This document shows, in pieces, positions 56,711 to 64,000 of a stretch of DNA of 64,000 nucleotides (its first letter is position 1; each line of letters begins with the position of its first letter). Made by a program: the position numbers and the translations under genes. The stretch is taken from the NCBI RefSeq assembly GCF_000721605.1, contig NZ_JOIZ01000001.1:124001-188000 (forward strand), given 5' to 3'. Source of the stretch: Streptomyces sp. NRRL S-37 (GTDB lineage: Bacteria; Actinomycetota; Actinomycetes; Streptomycetales; Streptomycetaceae). The notes beneath the pieces are model-generated. The model searched no databases. It saw nothing but the letters and a program-made list of their open reading frames with translations, and had not been told where the DNA came from.

Positions 56711-57211
56711 TCAGCTGCGGAAGCGGCCTGCGGCACGCAGGGCTTCATCCAGCGGCAGGCGCTGCTGTCGGTCGCCGAACTCGCAGATGCGAGTGATGCG
56801 CCCCTCGTGGGCCGTCACCTGGAGGCAACGTGAAATGCGCACAGGGGTGCCGTTCTCCAGTTCACCCGAAGCGGTGGCGGCCAGAGCGAAGCCGTGGTGG
56901 TCGACGTGGAGGGACCAGATGCGGTCGGCGTGGTTTCTCACGAGGTCGGCGGTTGCACGGAGCATCCGCAGCATCGCACCCGCGAACTCCTTGCCGGGAA
57001 GTGCCACGGTCTCGTGATCGAAGCTGTGCCAGACCTCCACGGTCTCGGCGAAGAGCAGATCGAACTCGGGGTCGACCTGCGTCAGGCCGTATGTTCCTGC
57101 GAACCGGCTGGCGACTTGGCGCACAGCGGCCAGGCAGGCGGACGACTCGGAGTCCTGCTCGTCGGGCCGGCCCGCAGCGGCTGCGGCTGCGGCTATGTCA
57201 CTGCTGGTCAT
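56711..57211 (-). CDS. SnoaL/NTF2-like protein
   Basis: A 166-aa protein. After a low-complexity alanine start, it has an NTF2-like alpha+beta cone pattern (FDLLFAETVEVWHSFDHETV, IWSLHVDHHGFALAATASGE, RISRCLQVTAHEGRITRIC). Such proteins act as polyketide cyclases, isomerases or ligand carriers. It is upstream of the SDR gene in a two-gene operon; a short detoxification or tailoring unit is possible. Confidence 0.78.
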   Translation of the reverse strand: MTSSDIAAAAAAAGRPDEQDSESSACLAAVRQVASRFAGTYGLTQVDPEFDLLFAETVEVWHSFDHETVALPGKEFAGAMLRMLRATADLVRNHADRIWSLHVDHHGFALAATASGELENGTPVRISRCLQVTAHEGRITRICEFGDRQQRLPLDEALRAAGRFRS

Positions 57212-57550
57212 CGGCTGCCCTCTCGTACCCACCCCCATGCGGTCAGGGGCGCTCGAGAACCAGCGTCCGCGCAACCGTGCCGATGCGCGAAGGCGCCTTG
57301 CTGCTATGGCAAAAGTTGCCGATCGAGCGGTCTCAGATGGGGAGCAGCCGGCGGCCCGGAGATGTCGTGCGGCAGCGGCCGCCACCGTCTTCGCCGGCTC
57401 ACCGGATGGCACTCCAAGCTCCTGAGGCCCGGAGCACTGCGAAGGTGCGCGTCTGTCGATTTTCGAGGGCGAGTTGTGGATGTGTCCGCCGGGCGGGCGA
57501 GGCCGTAATCCGGTGGCCGCCTTCCGCGCAACGCCCTTAGGGTCGCCGGG
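57212..57550. other. Intergenic region between SnoaL-like and small hypothetical genes
   Basis: This 339-bp divergent gap has no credible gene on either strand. CCTTAGGGTCGCCGGG just before the rightward ATG may carry its -10 region and ribosome site. I see no strong palindrome here. Confidence 0.5.
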
Positions 57551-57772
57551 ATGACACGCGACACGGTCGCCCCGGCGGCGATCACACCGGAGATGGCTGC
57601 TCAGATCCGCAGGTGGCGGTGCGAGGAGGACTACTCCTGGCGCGCTGTGGCCCAGGCCGCATCCGATCTGTGGGGCTTCGAACGGGGCAGCAATCAGCTC
57701 TTCGGTGAGGACCTCTGTGTGGCCGCGGCGAGGCTGCTGCGCGAGGACTCCTGCCAGGAACCTTGGAATTGA
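57551..57772 (+). CDS. Small hypothetical protein
   Basis: A 73-aa protein beginning MTRDTVAPAAITPEMAAQIR and containing DYSWRAVAQAASDLWG, then NQLFGEDLCVAAARLL. The pattern resembles a short helix-turn-helix (WRxVAxxxxxxW), so a DNA-binding or phage-related role is possible. It ends at a shared terminator. Confidence 0.65.
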   Translation: MTRDTVAPAAITPEMAAQIRRWRCEEDYSWRAVAQAASDLWGFERGSNQLFGEDLCVAAARLLREDSCQEPWN

Positions 57773-57785
57773 CGCTCGTCGAACG

Positions 57786-57814
57786 AGGCTCCGTCCATGA
57801 CCCGGACGGAGCCT
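57786..57814. terminator. Bidirectional terminator
   Basis: AGGCTCCGTCC-atgaccc-GGACGGAGCCT forms an 11-bp stem between the small hypothetical gene and the convergent aldo/keto reductase gene. It touches the reductase stop codon. Confidence 0.88.
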
Positions 57815-58799
57815 AATGTGCGGCGTCCAGTTTCGCCCGCTGGTCCTGTGTGAGGTCGAGGTCCGCCGCCGCCAGGCTCTCCTCCAGTTGAGCCACCGAG
57901 GACGCGCCCACCAGGGGGATGACCGGGATCTCGCCACCGATCAGCCAGGCGAGGACGACCTGGTTCCGCGTGGCTCCCGTCTCCGCCGCGACCTCGGCCA
58001 GGGCGGCGAGGCGGGTGGCCGTTCCCGCGTTCTGGTAGCCGGGGCCCAGGGGCTTGTCCGTACGGCCGTAACTGCCGTTCAGGAGCGGGGAGTAGGCGAC
58101 CAGGGAGAGGGACGGGTCCTCGCGGAGGTAGCTGAGGTGGTCGCCGGAGACGACCCCCAGGTCGCCGTCGGGAGAGCGGAGCGTGGGCTCGTCGGTGCGA
58201 TGGCGGAGGTAGCTGTGGTGGTACTGCAGAACCTCGTAACCGGGCAGACCCGCGGCTGCCGCCAGGGTCCGGGCGCGCTCCAGGCGCCAGACACGATGGT
58301 TGCTCGCACCCAGCAGGCCCACCGTGCCGTCGGCGACGACGGCGGCGAAACCCTCCACCGTCTCCTGGAGGGGGACGCGGGGATCCTCGATGTGCGCGTA
58401 GAGCAGGTCCAGCTTGTCCGTGCCGAGGTTCTCGCGGCTGCGCTCGGCCGACTCGCGGATCGTCTTCGCGGTGAGGCTCTCGACGTCCTTCGTGAAGGCC
58501 GAGGTGGGGTGGTTGGGGCGGCCGCCGAGCTTGGTGGCGATCGTGATCTCGTCGCCGACGCCCCGGCTGCGCCGCCAGCGTCCCAGGAGTTGCTCGCTCT
58601 CGCCGCCCTGAGTGCCGTCGACCCAGAACGCGTAGTTGTTGGCGGTGTCGATGAAGGTGCCGCCGGCCTCGACGTACCGGTCGAGGATCGCGTACGAGGT
58701 CGCCTCGTCGGTGGTGGTGCCGAACCGCATGGCGCCGAGGCTCAGGACGCTCACCTCGCGGCGGCTGTCCGGATTCCGACCGATCGTGCGGTAGCGCAT
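57813..58799 (-). CDS. Aldo/keto reductase
   Basis: A 328-aa NADPH-dependent reductase. The catalytic set is visible: FIDTANNYAFW (Asp, Tyr), the lysine in IATKLGGRPN, and LYAHIEDP with the histidine. QYHHSYLRHRT and the C-terminal coenzyme segment VGASSVAQLEESLAAADL follow. Length and motifs fit the YakC/general stress AKR group. The ATG at 58799 was chosen. The 270-bp upstream gap is shared with the HATPase gene, whose operator lies within it. Confidence 0.9.
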   Translation of the reverse strand: MRYRTIGRNPDSRREVSVLSLGAMRFGTTTDEATSYAILDRYVEAGGTFIDTANNYAFWVDGTQGGESEQLLGRWRRSRGVGDEITIATKLGGRPNHPTSAFTKDVESLTAKTIRESAERSRENLGTDKLDLLYAHIEDPRVPLQETVEGFAAVVADGTVGLLGASNHRVWRLERARTLAAAAGLPGYEVLQYHHSYLRHRTDEPTLRSPDGDLGVVSGDHLSYLREDPSLSLVAYSPLLNGSYGRTDKPLGPGYQNAGTATRLAALAEVAAETGATRNQVVLAWLIGGEIPVIPLVGASSVAQLEESLAAADLDLTQDQRAKLDAAH

Positions 58800-59003
58800 G
58801 CTGGGGCCTTCCGAAGGGGATGCCTGGGGCTTCGGCGGTGATCCTGCCTGCTGGAGTGCTCTCGAAGTCAAGGGGCGCCAAGGTCGCCCCCCTCGGAGCG
58901 GGGAGTGGGTCATCAGGTGCCGGACCGCCACGACCGCGGCATGGTCCGCCGGACAGGCCCTGGTCGTGCCGGTGGCGCCACCTCGGGCCCGCACGGTATG
59001 TGT

Positions 59004-59028
59004 CCGTACGGTGACTTGACGTACGGGG
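59004..59028. promoter_or_regulatory. Near-copy of the XRE palindrome upstream of the HATPase gene
   Basis: CCGTACGGTGAC-ttga-CGTACGGGG matches the site at 55616-55640 in 21 of 25 positions, differing only in the four central bases. It ends 45 bp before the HATPase start and overlaps a TTGACG -35 box (59016-59021). Confidence 0.75.
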
Positions 59029-59072
59029 CTCTCCTCTGGAACGCGCCCCCGCGCGCCCGCCACGGTGGTCCC

Positions 59073-59507
59073 ATGAGCACAACCACGCCCCAGCTTCCCG
59101 CCGCCGCGCGGACGTTCACGCAGCAGTTCTCGTCCACCCGGCGCGGTGCCCGCCTCGCCCGGCTGCTCACCTACGAGCAGCTGCGGATCTGGCAGGTGTC
59201 ACCCGGCGTCACCGACCGGGCGGAGCAGATCGTCGCGGAGCCGGCCGTCAACGCGGCGCTGCACGGCCGCGTCCAGGGCCGCGACTTCCGTCTCACCCTC
59301 TCCCACGACCCGGCCACCGGCGTTCTGCGCATCGCGGTCACCGACGCCCGCGGGGACCGGCTCCCCTCCCCGGTGGCGGACGTCGTCACGCCGTCGGACG
59401 ACGAGTCGGGCAGGGGCCTGCTCATCGTCACCGCCCTCGCCGACCGCTGGGGCACGGAGCTGTACCCGCCGGGCGGCAAGACCGTTTGGGCCGAGTGCGC
59501 ATGCTGA
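59073..59507 (+). CDS. ATP-binding (HATPase_c_2) anti-sigma-like protein
   Basis: A 144-aa GHKL ATPase of the RsbW-like type. The N box is IVAEPAVNAALHGRVQGRDF, the G1-like part is VLRIAVTDARGDR, and ESGRGLLIVTALADRWG supplies the G2 box. Streptomyces encodes many such proteins beside XRE/DUF397 pairs. The shared palindrome with the XRE gene 3.5 kb away suggests the same regulator controls it. The ATG at 59073 gives the normal length. Confidence 0.88.
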   Translation: MSTTTPQLPAAARTFTQQFSSTRRGARLARLLTYEQLRIWQVSPGVTDRAEQIVAEPAVNAALHGRVQGRDFRLTLSHDPATGVLRIAVTDARGDRLPSPVADVVTPSDDESGRGLLIVTALADRWGTELYPPGGKTVWAECAC

Positions 59508-59586
59508 ACGCCGCCCTGTTCGCCGACACGCCCCTGGAGGAGTGCGGCCGGCGTCACTCGGGTCCTGCAGCAGGACGGAGAGCCGC

Positions 59587-59910
59587 ATGGCAACGAAGAA
59601 GTACACCGTCACGCTTCCCGAGGAGCTCGCCGAGGCCGTTCGGGCCGAGGTGGGCCCCGGCGGGTTCAGCCGCTACGTCGCTCACGCCATGGAGCGTCAG
59701 CGGGAGCAGGACCGCCTCGGAGAGGTGGTCGCCTGGTGTGAAGAGGAGGACGGCGAGGTCACCGAGGCCGAACTGGCGGAGGCGGAGGCGGAGCGCCGGG
59801 AGATCGAGCGCAGGCATGCCGAGCCGGCCCACGCGCGGCGGGTGGCCGCCGGTGGGCCCCTCCCGAATTCACCTCGTGTCGGTGACCGAGGACATCGCGT
59901 CACGCAGTGA
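59587..59910 (+). CDS. Antitoxin-like ribbon-helix-helix protein, no toxin adjacent
   Basis: A 107-aa protein. The start MATKKYTVTLPEELAEAVRA is a ribbon-helix-helix DNA-binding motif. A glutamate-rich helical tail (EVTEAELAEAEAERREIERR) of the kind that masks PIN toxins in Streptomyces VapB-like antitoxins follows. The last 20 or so residues look like read-through of a lost stop, and no toxin frame follows in the next 320 bp. It is probably an orphan or decayed antitoxin. Confidence 0.7.
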   Translation: MATKKYTVTLPEELAEAVRAEVGPGGFSRYVAHAMERQREQDRLGEVVAWCEEEDGEVTEAELAEAEAERREIERRHAEPAHARRVAAGGPLPNSPRVGDRGHRVTQ

Positions 59911-60112
59911 TGACGCCTGTCATCGCGGCCCGGTGAACGGGGTCATCGGCACAGTTCACCTCCCGACACCGTGGACGACCGCGCGGCGGACAACGACCGC
60001 CCACGCGCACCGCGCTGATGAGTCATGCGCTCCGGCCCCTTGCTTCTTGTGACCACTGTTCGCTCTCGACGCTCCGCATCGGCGACCGTACACACCTTAC
60101 AGCGCAAGGCTT

Positions 60113-60127
60113 GTTGACATTATCAAC
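60113..60127. promoter_or_regulatory. Third GTTGA-N5-TCAAC operator with TTGACA -35 box
   Basis: GTTGACATTATCAAC has the same inverted repeat and the same overlap with a -35 (TTGACA, 60114-60119) as the two minus-strand island promoters. It lies 105 bp before the secreted-protein gene. The -10 is unclear (TCATGC or CATGCT). The rest of the 320-bp gap from 59911 holds no gene. Confidence 0.65.
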
Positions 60128-60231
60128 ACGTATGCATCATGCTCCAGTTCACAGAGCATGAGCAGCCCAGGCGGCGCCCCTGTGCCTCAGCTGCCGTGCG
60201 TCCACCCCGCTCGCCGTCCCCGGGAGAAACC

Positions 60232-60744
60232 GTGAATCCGCAGAACCACCCGCAAGGTCCGTCCGACATACGGCCGTTGCGCAAGCGCAAGAGACTGTGG
60301 GCCGTCGGCGCCGCCCTGTTCGCCCTGGGGGCGTTCGGCGGCACCCAGTCCGCGCAGGACGAGGTGGACGCCGCCCAGGCCCTGGCCGCCAAGCCCGCAC
60401 CGACCGTCACGACCACGGCGACGATCACGGCCACGGCGACGGCGACCGTCACCGCCGAGCCGGAACCCGCCCCCACGGTCACCAAGACCAAGAAGGTCAC
60501 CACCCCCGGCCCGACCGTCACCGTCACCAAGACCGCTCGGGCCGCCGCCGGATCCGGCACCAACAGCAGCAGTGGCAACAGCAGCGGCTCCGGGACCTGC
60601 TCCATCACCTCCAACGCGGGCAACTGCTACCAGGCGGGGCAGTACTGCCGGAACAGTGACCACGGGGCCACGACGACGACCGCGGGCGGCACCCGGATCA
60701 CGTGCAGGTACAGCTCGAACGCGTGGCGCTGGTCCTACTCCTGA
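60232..60744 (+). CDS. Membrane-anchored or secreted Thr/Val-repeat protein
   Basis: A 170-aa protein. Basic residues and one helix at the N-terminus (RKRKRLWAVGAALFALGAFG) direct it to the membrane. A low-complexity stalk of TVTVT/TATAT and KTK repeats (about 50-105) and a serine/glycine linker follow. The end is a small four-cysteine domain (CSITSNAGNCYQAGQYCRNS and ITCRYSSNAWRW). It is probably displayed outside the cell. The start is GTG at 60232 behind GGGAGAAACC. The operator upstream ties it to the island regulon. Its function is not recognised. Confidence 0.75.
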   Translation: MNPQNHPQGPSDIRPLRKRKRLWAVGAALFALGAFGGTQSAQDEVDAAQALAAKPAPTVTTTATITATATATVTAEPEPAPTVTKTKKVTTPGPTVTVTKTARAAAGSGTNSSSGNSSGSGTCSITSNAGNCYQAGQYCRNSDHGATTTTAGGTRITCRYSSNAWRWSYS

Positions 60745-60789
60745 CGGACGGCAGGGCAAGGCCGCGAGCCGACTCCCGGCGGCACACAC

Positions 60790-61521
60790 CTACAGGGGCG
60801 GCTTGGTGCCCGGCACCCAGTCGAAACCGAATCCGTAGGCACGGTCGATGAGTTCCTGGTTCGACAGGAGCGGCTCGGCGGTGAACCAGCGGACCTCGCG
60901 CCGCAGGTCGAGAGTGGCGGCGCCCTGCCCCGGGGTGAACAGCGCGATGGCGCACGCGGTGGCTCCGGCCGGGGAATCGTCCAGGTGGATGCGCCAGGTG
61001 CCGTTCGGCGCGCTGACGGTGACGACGCCTCCGAGGCTGCGGAAGTCGGCCGCGCCTTCGTAGAGGTACACGTAGGCGAGCAGTTTGGCGAACCGGTGCC
61101 GGTGTTCGAGGCTGATGCGGAGGGTCTCACCGTCCGAGGTCTCGCCGGTCCGGTCGTCCTGGTCGAGGCTGACGTGGGGCCAGGCGTCGAGGTCGCCGAA
61201 CTGCGCGCCGAGCGGTTGCACCGCCGTCCCCGCTCCGTCACGGGTGAGCACCAGACAACCGAGGTCGAGGTCGGCCTCGGCCGTCACCGACCAGTTGAGG
61301 TTCAGCTGGATGACGCCCCGGCCCGTGATCTCGGCGCGGGGCGCTCACTCGGTGAGGTCCACGGGACGCGTCGGCGCTCCCCACCGCGTCCGCGCCTCCG
61401 TACCGGCGGCCGCACCCCTGGTGAGGTCGATGACCGTCCGTCGTCTGCCGTCGCCACTCAATGAACGCTCCTCTACCTCAAAGACCTGCACAACGGCGTT
61501 GCGCCACGCCGTGGACACCAT
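60790..61521 (-). pseudogene. TerD-domain protein gene interrupted by an in-frame TGA
   Basis: From the ATG at 61521 the frame encodes VVQVFEVEERSLSGDGRRRT and RTRWGAPTRPVDLTE, then a TGA at 61347-61345. The same frame continues without a break into ITGRGVIQLNLNWSVTAEAD, DLGCLVLTRDG and FGDLDAWPHVSLDQDDRTGE, a complete TerD-type domain ending at 60790. The flanking halves read as one protein family member, so the TGA looks like a nonsense mutation (or a sequence error). Restart at the GTG at 61287 could still give a 165-aa TerD domain. TerD proteins bind calcium and serve stress and phage-response systems. Confidence 0.7.
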
Positions 61522-61678
61522 GTGATCGTCATCTATTATTGTCCGACTGGTGAAGAGGAAGTGAAGATTCCTCTTTGCTTTCTCTGTGTGACAGGGATGT
61601 GCGTGGCATGCCATCGCCCCCTCCTCCGTCACGCTCGGATCCGTACGAAGTCCCGGCAACACCGGGCAAGGGTGGGAA

Positions 61679-63232
61679 ATGTTCACCGGGACACACATCG
61701 ACAAAGGGGTGACCGCGCGTCACCTCGAGGACGCCGCGCAGGACCCCGCGCTCGCCCCGCGCGCCGAAGAACTGCGCGCGCTGGCGCGCGCGCTCGACTC
61801 CACCGACGCGGACGCCCTCGACGCCTGGGCCGACCTCGACCTGATGGCCCACTTCGCCCGGCCCGAGAGCGTCGCCGGACCGGTGGACGCCGGCCGGGGC
61901 GAACGGTTCGACTCCGTGCTGGACTGGGTTCTGGGAGCCCTGGTCTTCCTGCCGCTGCTCTTCACGTGGTTCGGTCTGTGGCAGGCGTCGAGTGCTTACG
62001 GGGCGCTCACCGGGGACGACCCCAAGGCCGCCGGCCGGCCGTTCCTGCAGCTGTGGCAGTCCGGGTTCGACGGGCACCTGAGCGAGGCGTACCGCTTCGG
62101 CCACGTCGCCGTGTTCGGGTGCCTGGCCCTGGTGATGCTGTTCATCCTCACGGCCGTGCACGGCTACCGGCGCACACGCGCCGAACGCCACGAGGAGGAG
62201 GTACGGGAGCGTGCCCGTGCGGCTCTGGCCCGCCTGGTCCCCGTCCTCACGCGTGCACAGCTCTCGCTCAACGAGCACCGGTTCGCCTCGCCGCAGCGTT
62301 TCGCGGCGGAGCTCAACTCGGCGGCCAGTCGGCTGAAGCGGATGCACTCCAAGGCCATCACCACGCAGGAGGCGCTCACCCGGGCCGCCGAGCTGGTGGG
62401 CGAGGCCTCGGACAAGGCGGAGCAGCGCCTCTCCCAGGCGGAGGCGTACGTACGGCCCATCGAGCAGGTGGTGCTGCGGATCGAGGAGAGCGTCCGGGAC
62501 AGCGGCACGGCCATCCAGGCCGCCGTCCAGGGCCTGGACGACCCGCTGACGCAGGCGGGCCGCCGCCTGGCCGATGCCGTCAGCGGGCAGACCGGTGTTC
62601 TGGACAAGGCACTGGAAGACCTGCGGACGGCCGGCGACGACATGCGCGACGTCCTGTCCCGCGCGGCGGACCGCCTGGAGACAGCGGTCGGCGACAACGG
62701 CGACCGCGTGCGCGGCGCGCTGTCGGACGCGGCCCGGCAGGTCGAGGACTCCCTGACCGTGCTGGCCGCCTCCCAGCGCGGGTTCACCACCGGCGTCGAG
62801 GTCGTGGCGGACGTCAACGGCCGCCTGCTCGACGACCTCGGCACGGTGGCCGACCGGACCGGCGAGGCCGCCGAGGCCTCACGAAAGGCCCTGCTCGGTA
62901 TCGAGGCGCGCAGCCGCGCCGTCCAGGAGGCGATGGACCGCTTCGTCGCGGTCACCGACGTCCTGGAACGGGCGCTCCGTGAGACGGAGGCGGCGCGGAT
63001 CGAGGCGGAAACCGCGCGAAGCGAAGCGGAGGCCGCACGGGGCCGGGCGGAAACGGCGCGGATCGAGGCGGAGACCGCACGGGGCGAGGCAAAGACGGCG
63101 CGCAGCGAGGCGGAGAGCGCACGCGGCGAGGCGGAGGCCGCGCGCCTGGGTGCCGAGGCGGCCCAGCGGCGCGCGGAGAGCGAGCTGCGGCAGGCCGAGA
63201 AGCTGCGGGCCGGGATCGGACCGGACCGGTGA
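61679..63232 (+). CDS. Two-TM protein with long coiled-coil tail (ZorA-like layout)
   Basis: A 517-aa protein. Helices at about 83-103 (LDWVLGALVFLPLLFTWFGL) and 141-162 (HVAVFGCLALVMLFILTAVH) are followed by a 340-residue cytoplasmic tail of heptad-like helices. The tail ends in ARIEAETARSEAEAARGRAE-type repeats. The next gene has a MotB-like single helix with an aspartate. The pair resembles ZorA/ZorB channel proteins with a long ZorA tail, although motifs for MotA homology are weak. ATG 61679 follows GGGTGGGAA. The gene is coupled to its partner (GTGA). Confidence 0.65.
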   Translation: MFTGTHIDKGVTARHLEDAAQDPALAPRAEELRALARALDSTDADALDAWADLDLMAHFARPESVAGPVDAGRGERFDSVLDWVLGALVFLPLLFTWFGLWQASSAYGALTGDDPKAAGRPFLQLWQSGFDGHLSEAYRFGHVAVFGCLALVMLFILTAVHGYRRTRAERHEEEVRERARAALARLVPVLTRAQLSLNEHRFASPQRFAAELNSAASRLKRMHSKAITTQEALTRAAELVGEASDKAEQRLSQAEAYVRPIEQVVLRIEESVRDSGTAIQAAVQGLDDPLTQAGRRLADAVSGQTGVLDKALEDLRTAGDDMRDVLSRAADRLETAVGDNGDRVRGALSDAARQVEDSLTVLAASQRGFTTGVEVVADVNGRLLDDLGTVADRTGEAAEASRKALLGIEARSRAVQEAMDRFVAVTDVLERALRETEAARIEAETARSEAEAARGRAETARIEAETARGEAKTARSEAESARGEAEAARLGAEAAQRRAESELRQAEKLRAGIGPDR

Positions 63233-63723
63233 GCCCGTTGAAGAAGCGCTTCCGGTTCACGCCACTTCACCTGGCCGGGTGGCTCTTCGCCGACATGCTG
63301 CTCGTGCTCGCCCTGGTGTCCATGGGAGACCGCGGTGACCCGCTCGCCGCGCATGCCGACGCCAAGCCCTCGAAACCGGCCGCGGCCGAGCCGTCGCCCG
63401 CACCGAGTCCCACACCCACGGGACCGCGGTCCGTGGCGCGCAAGCCGGTGAAGGTCCGGCTGACCGCGGCGGTCGGCGACACCGCGCGGATGGTGAAACA
63501 GCTCCGTGCCGCCACCACTCGCTACGAAGGGCGCGAAGCCGCCTTCGTCCTGACCTTCGGCCAGGCATCGGAACCCAGTGACGGCCAGGCGTATGCGCGG
63601 GACGTGAACAAGGCCCTGCGGAAGGCGCGGCCGGACATGTTCACCGACGCGACCACGCGGGACTTCTGGAACGGCGGCCCCTCGGGCTCGGCCGACCTGG
63701 AGATCTACTTCTACACCCGGTGA
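63229..63723 (+). CDS. Single-TM protein, MotB/ZorB-like N-terminus
   Basis: A 164-aa protein. The N-terminal helix LHLAGWLFADMLLVLALVSM carries an aspartate at the position MotB-type stators use for ion flow. A proline-rich linker (SPAPSPTPTGPRS) and a small C-terminal alpha/beta domain (AAFVLTFGQASEPSDGQAYA) follow. A peptidoglycan-binding OmpA motif is not evident. The start is GTG at 63229, overlapping the previous stop. Membrane-complex formation with the preceding protein is inferred. Confidence 0.65.
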   Translation: MSPLKKRFRFTPLHLAGWLFADMLLVLALVSMGDRGDPLAAHADAKPSKPAAAEPSPAPSPTPTGPRSVARKPVKVRLTAAVGDTARMVKQLRAATTRYEGREAAFVLTFGQASEPSDGQAYARDVNKALRKARPDMFTDATTRDFWNGGPSGSADLEIYFYTR

Positions 63724-63761
63724 CGGCCAACGCCGTCTGACGAGCTCAGGAGAGCCTATCC

Positions 63762-64000
63762 ATGCAAATTCTTCCCTTCTACATGGTGTGTGACGAATCC
63801 GGCTCCATGGCCGGTGACGGCGTGGACGCCATCAACTCGGCGTTGCCCGACCTCCACCACGAGGTCAGTACCAACCCGAGTGTCGCGGACAAGACCCGCT
63901 TCGCGCTGATCGGCTTTTCCACGCAGGCCTCCGTGCTGCAGCCGCTCGCCGACCTGAGCGAGCTGACACAGCTGCCGTCCCTGTCGGCGGGTGGCGTGAC
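63762..64000 (+). CDS. VWA-domain (TerY-like) protein, 5' part
   Basis: The first 79 residues begin MQILPFYMVCDESGSMAGDG, with the metal-site motif DxSxS, then LPDLHHEVSTNPSVADKTRF and ALIGFSTQASVL. This matches TerY-type von Willebrand A proteins. In streptomycetes TerY is normally followed by a PP2C phosphatase and a kinase. The gene runs off the right edge. CAGGAG precedes the ATG by 10 bases; it lies 38 bp after the MotB-like gene, so it is in the same operon. Confidence 0.85.
   Translation, partial: MQILPFYMVCDESGSMAGDGVDAINSALPDLHHEVSTNPSVADKTRFALIGFSTQASVLQPLADLSELTQLPSLSAGGV

Noticed and set aside
59073..59910. HATPase and antitoxin genes as one operon with a toxin
   Set aside because: 79 bp separate them, the families are unrelated and no toxin frame is present.

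Overview
The window is high-GC DNA with codon use, start codons (many GTG, some TTG) and gene families typical of Streptomyces. From memory, gene order on the left (phosphopantetheinyl transferase, phosphoesterase, GH4, zwf-opcA-pgi-gnd, GTP cyclohydrolase II, creatininase, PTPS homologue) follows the S. coelicolor A3(2) region that descends from about SCO6673 to SCO6648. In that strain the Pgl phage-defence genes lie just beyond. I could not verify the synteny here. No rRNA, tRNA or CRISPR array was seen.

Left part (1-13 kb): the 5' end of a phosphopantetheinyl transferase gene, a phosphoesterase, an ATP-grasp protein, a GH4 glycosidase divergent from an IclR regulator, and a secreted GH16-CBM6 glucanase behind a LacI-type operator. 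An overlapping operon for the oxidative pentose phosphate branch follows (zwf-opcA-pgi-gnd-phosphatase). It is preceded by a short coupled gene that looks like the C-terminal stub of a transaldolase.

Middle (13-32.5 kb): a UvrA-like ABC ATPase, a PPOX protein, a serine hydrolase, then a coherent but uncharacterised gene set at 17.4-24.6 kb. It holds a GTP cyclohydrolase II with the Met120 switch residue known to give the formylated product, a creatininase-family protein (candidate deformylase), a multi-TM protein, a methyltransferase, a glycosyltransferase, an altered PTPS homologue, a dehydrogenase and a CDP-alcohol phosphotransferase. Together they suggest a pathway from GTP to a glycosylated, membrane-linked product. 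Several solitary genes follow: a 969-aa membrane-anchored binding-protein-like protein, an HD phosphohydrolase, YceI and small proteins.

Right part (32.7-64 kb) is an accessory, defence-like island. It contains (a) a DUF262 gene coupled to a CBS-HEPN gene; (b) a 2031-aa P-loop NTPase downstream of a frameshifted RecQ-like remnant; (c) a probable operon of a 1300-aa sigma70/coiled-coil protein, a DrmA-like helicase, a DrmB (DUF1998) protein and a UvrD-like helicase, that is a DISARM-like core without methyltransferase or drmC; (d) an XRE/DUF397 pair and an HATPase gene sharing a 25-bp palindrome; and (e) a Ter-type cluster with a broken TerD gene, a ZorA/ZorB-like membrane pair and a VWA protein running off the end. 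The promoters of (b) and (c) are near-identical and carry the palindrome GTTGA-N5-TCAAC, which recurs upstream of the secreted protein at 60.2 kb next to (e). This points to a shared regulon across the island.
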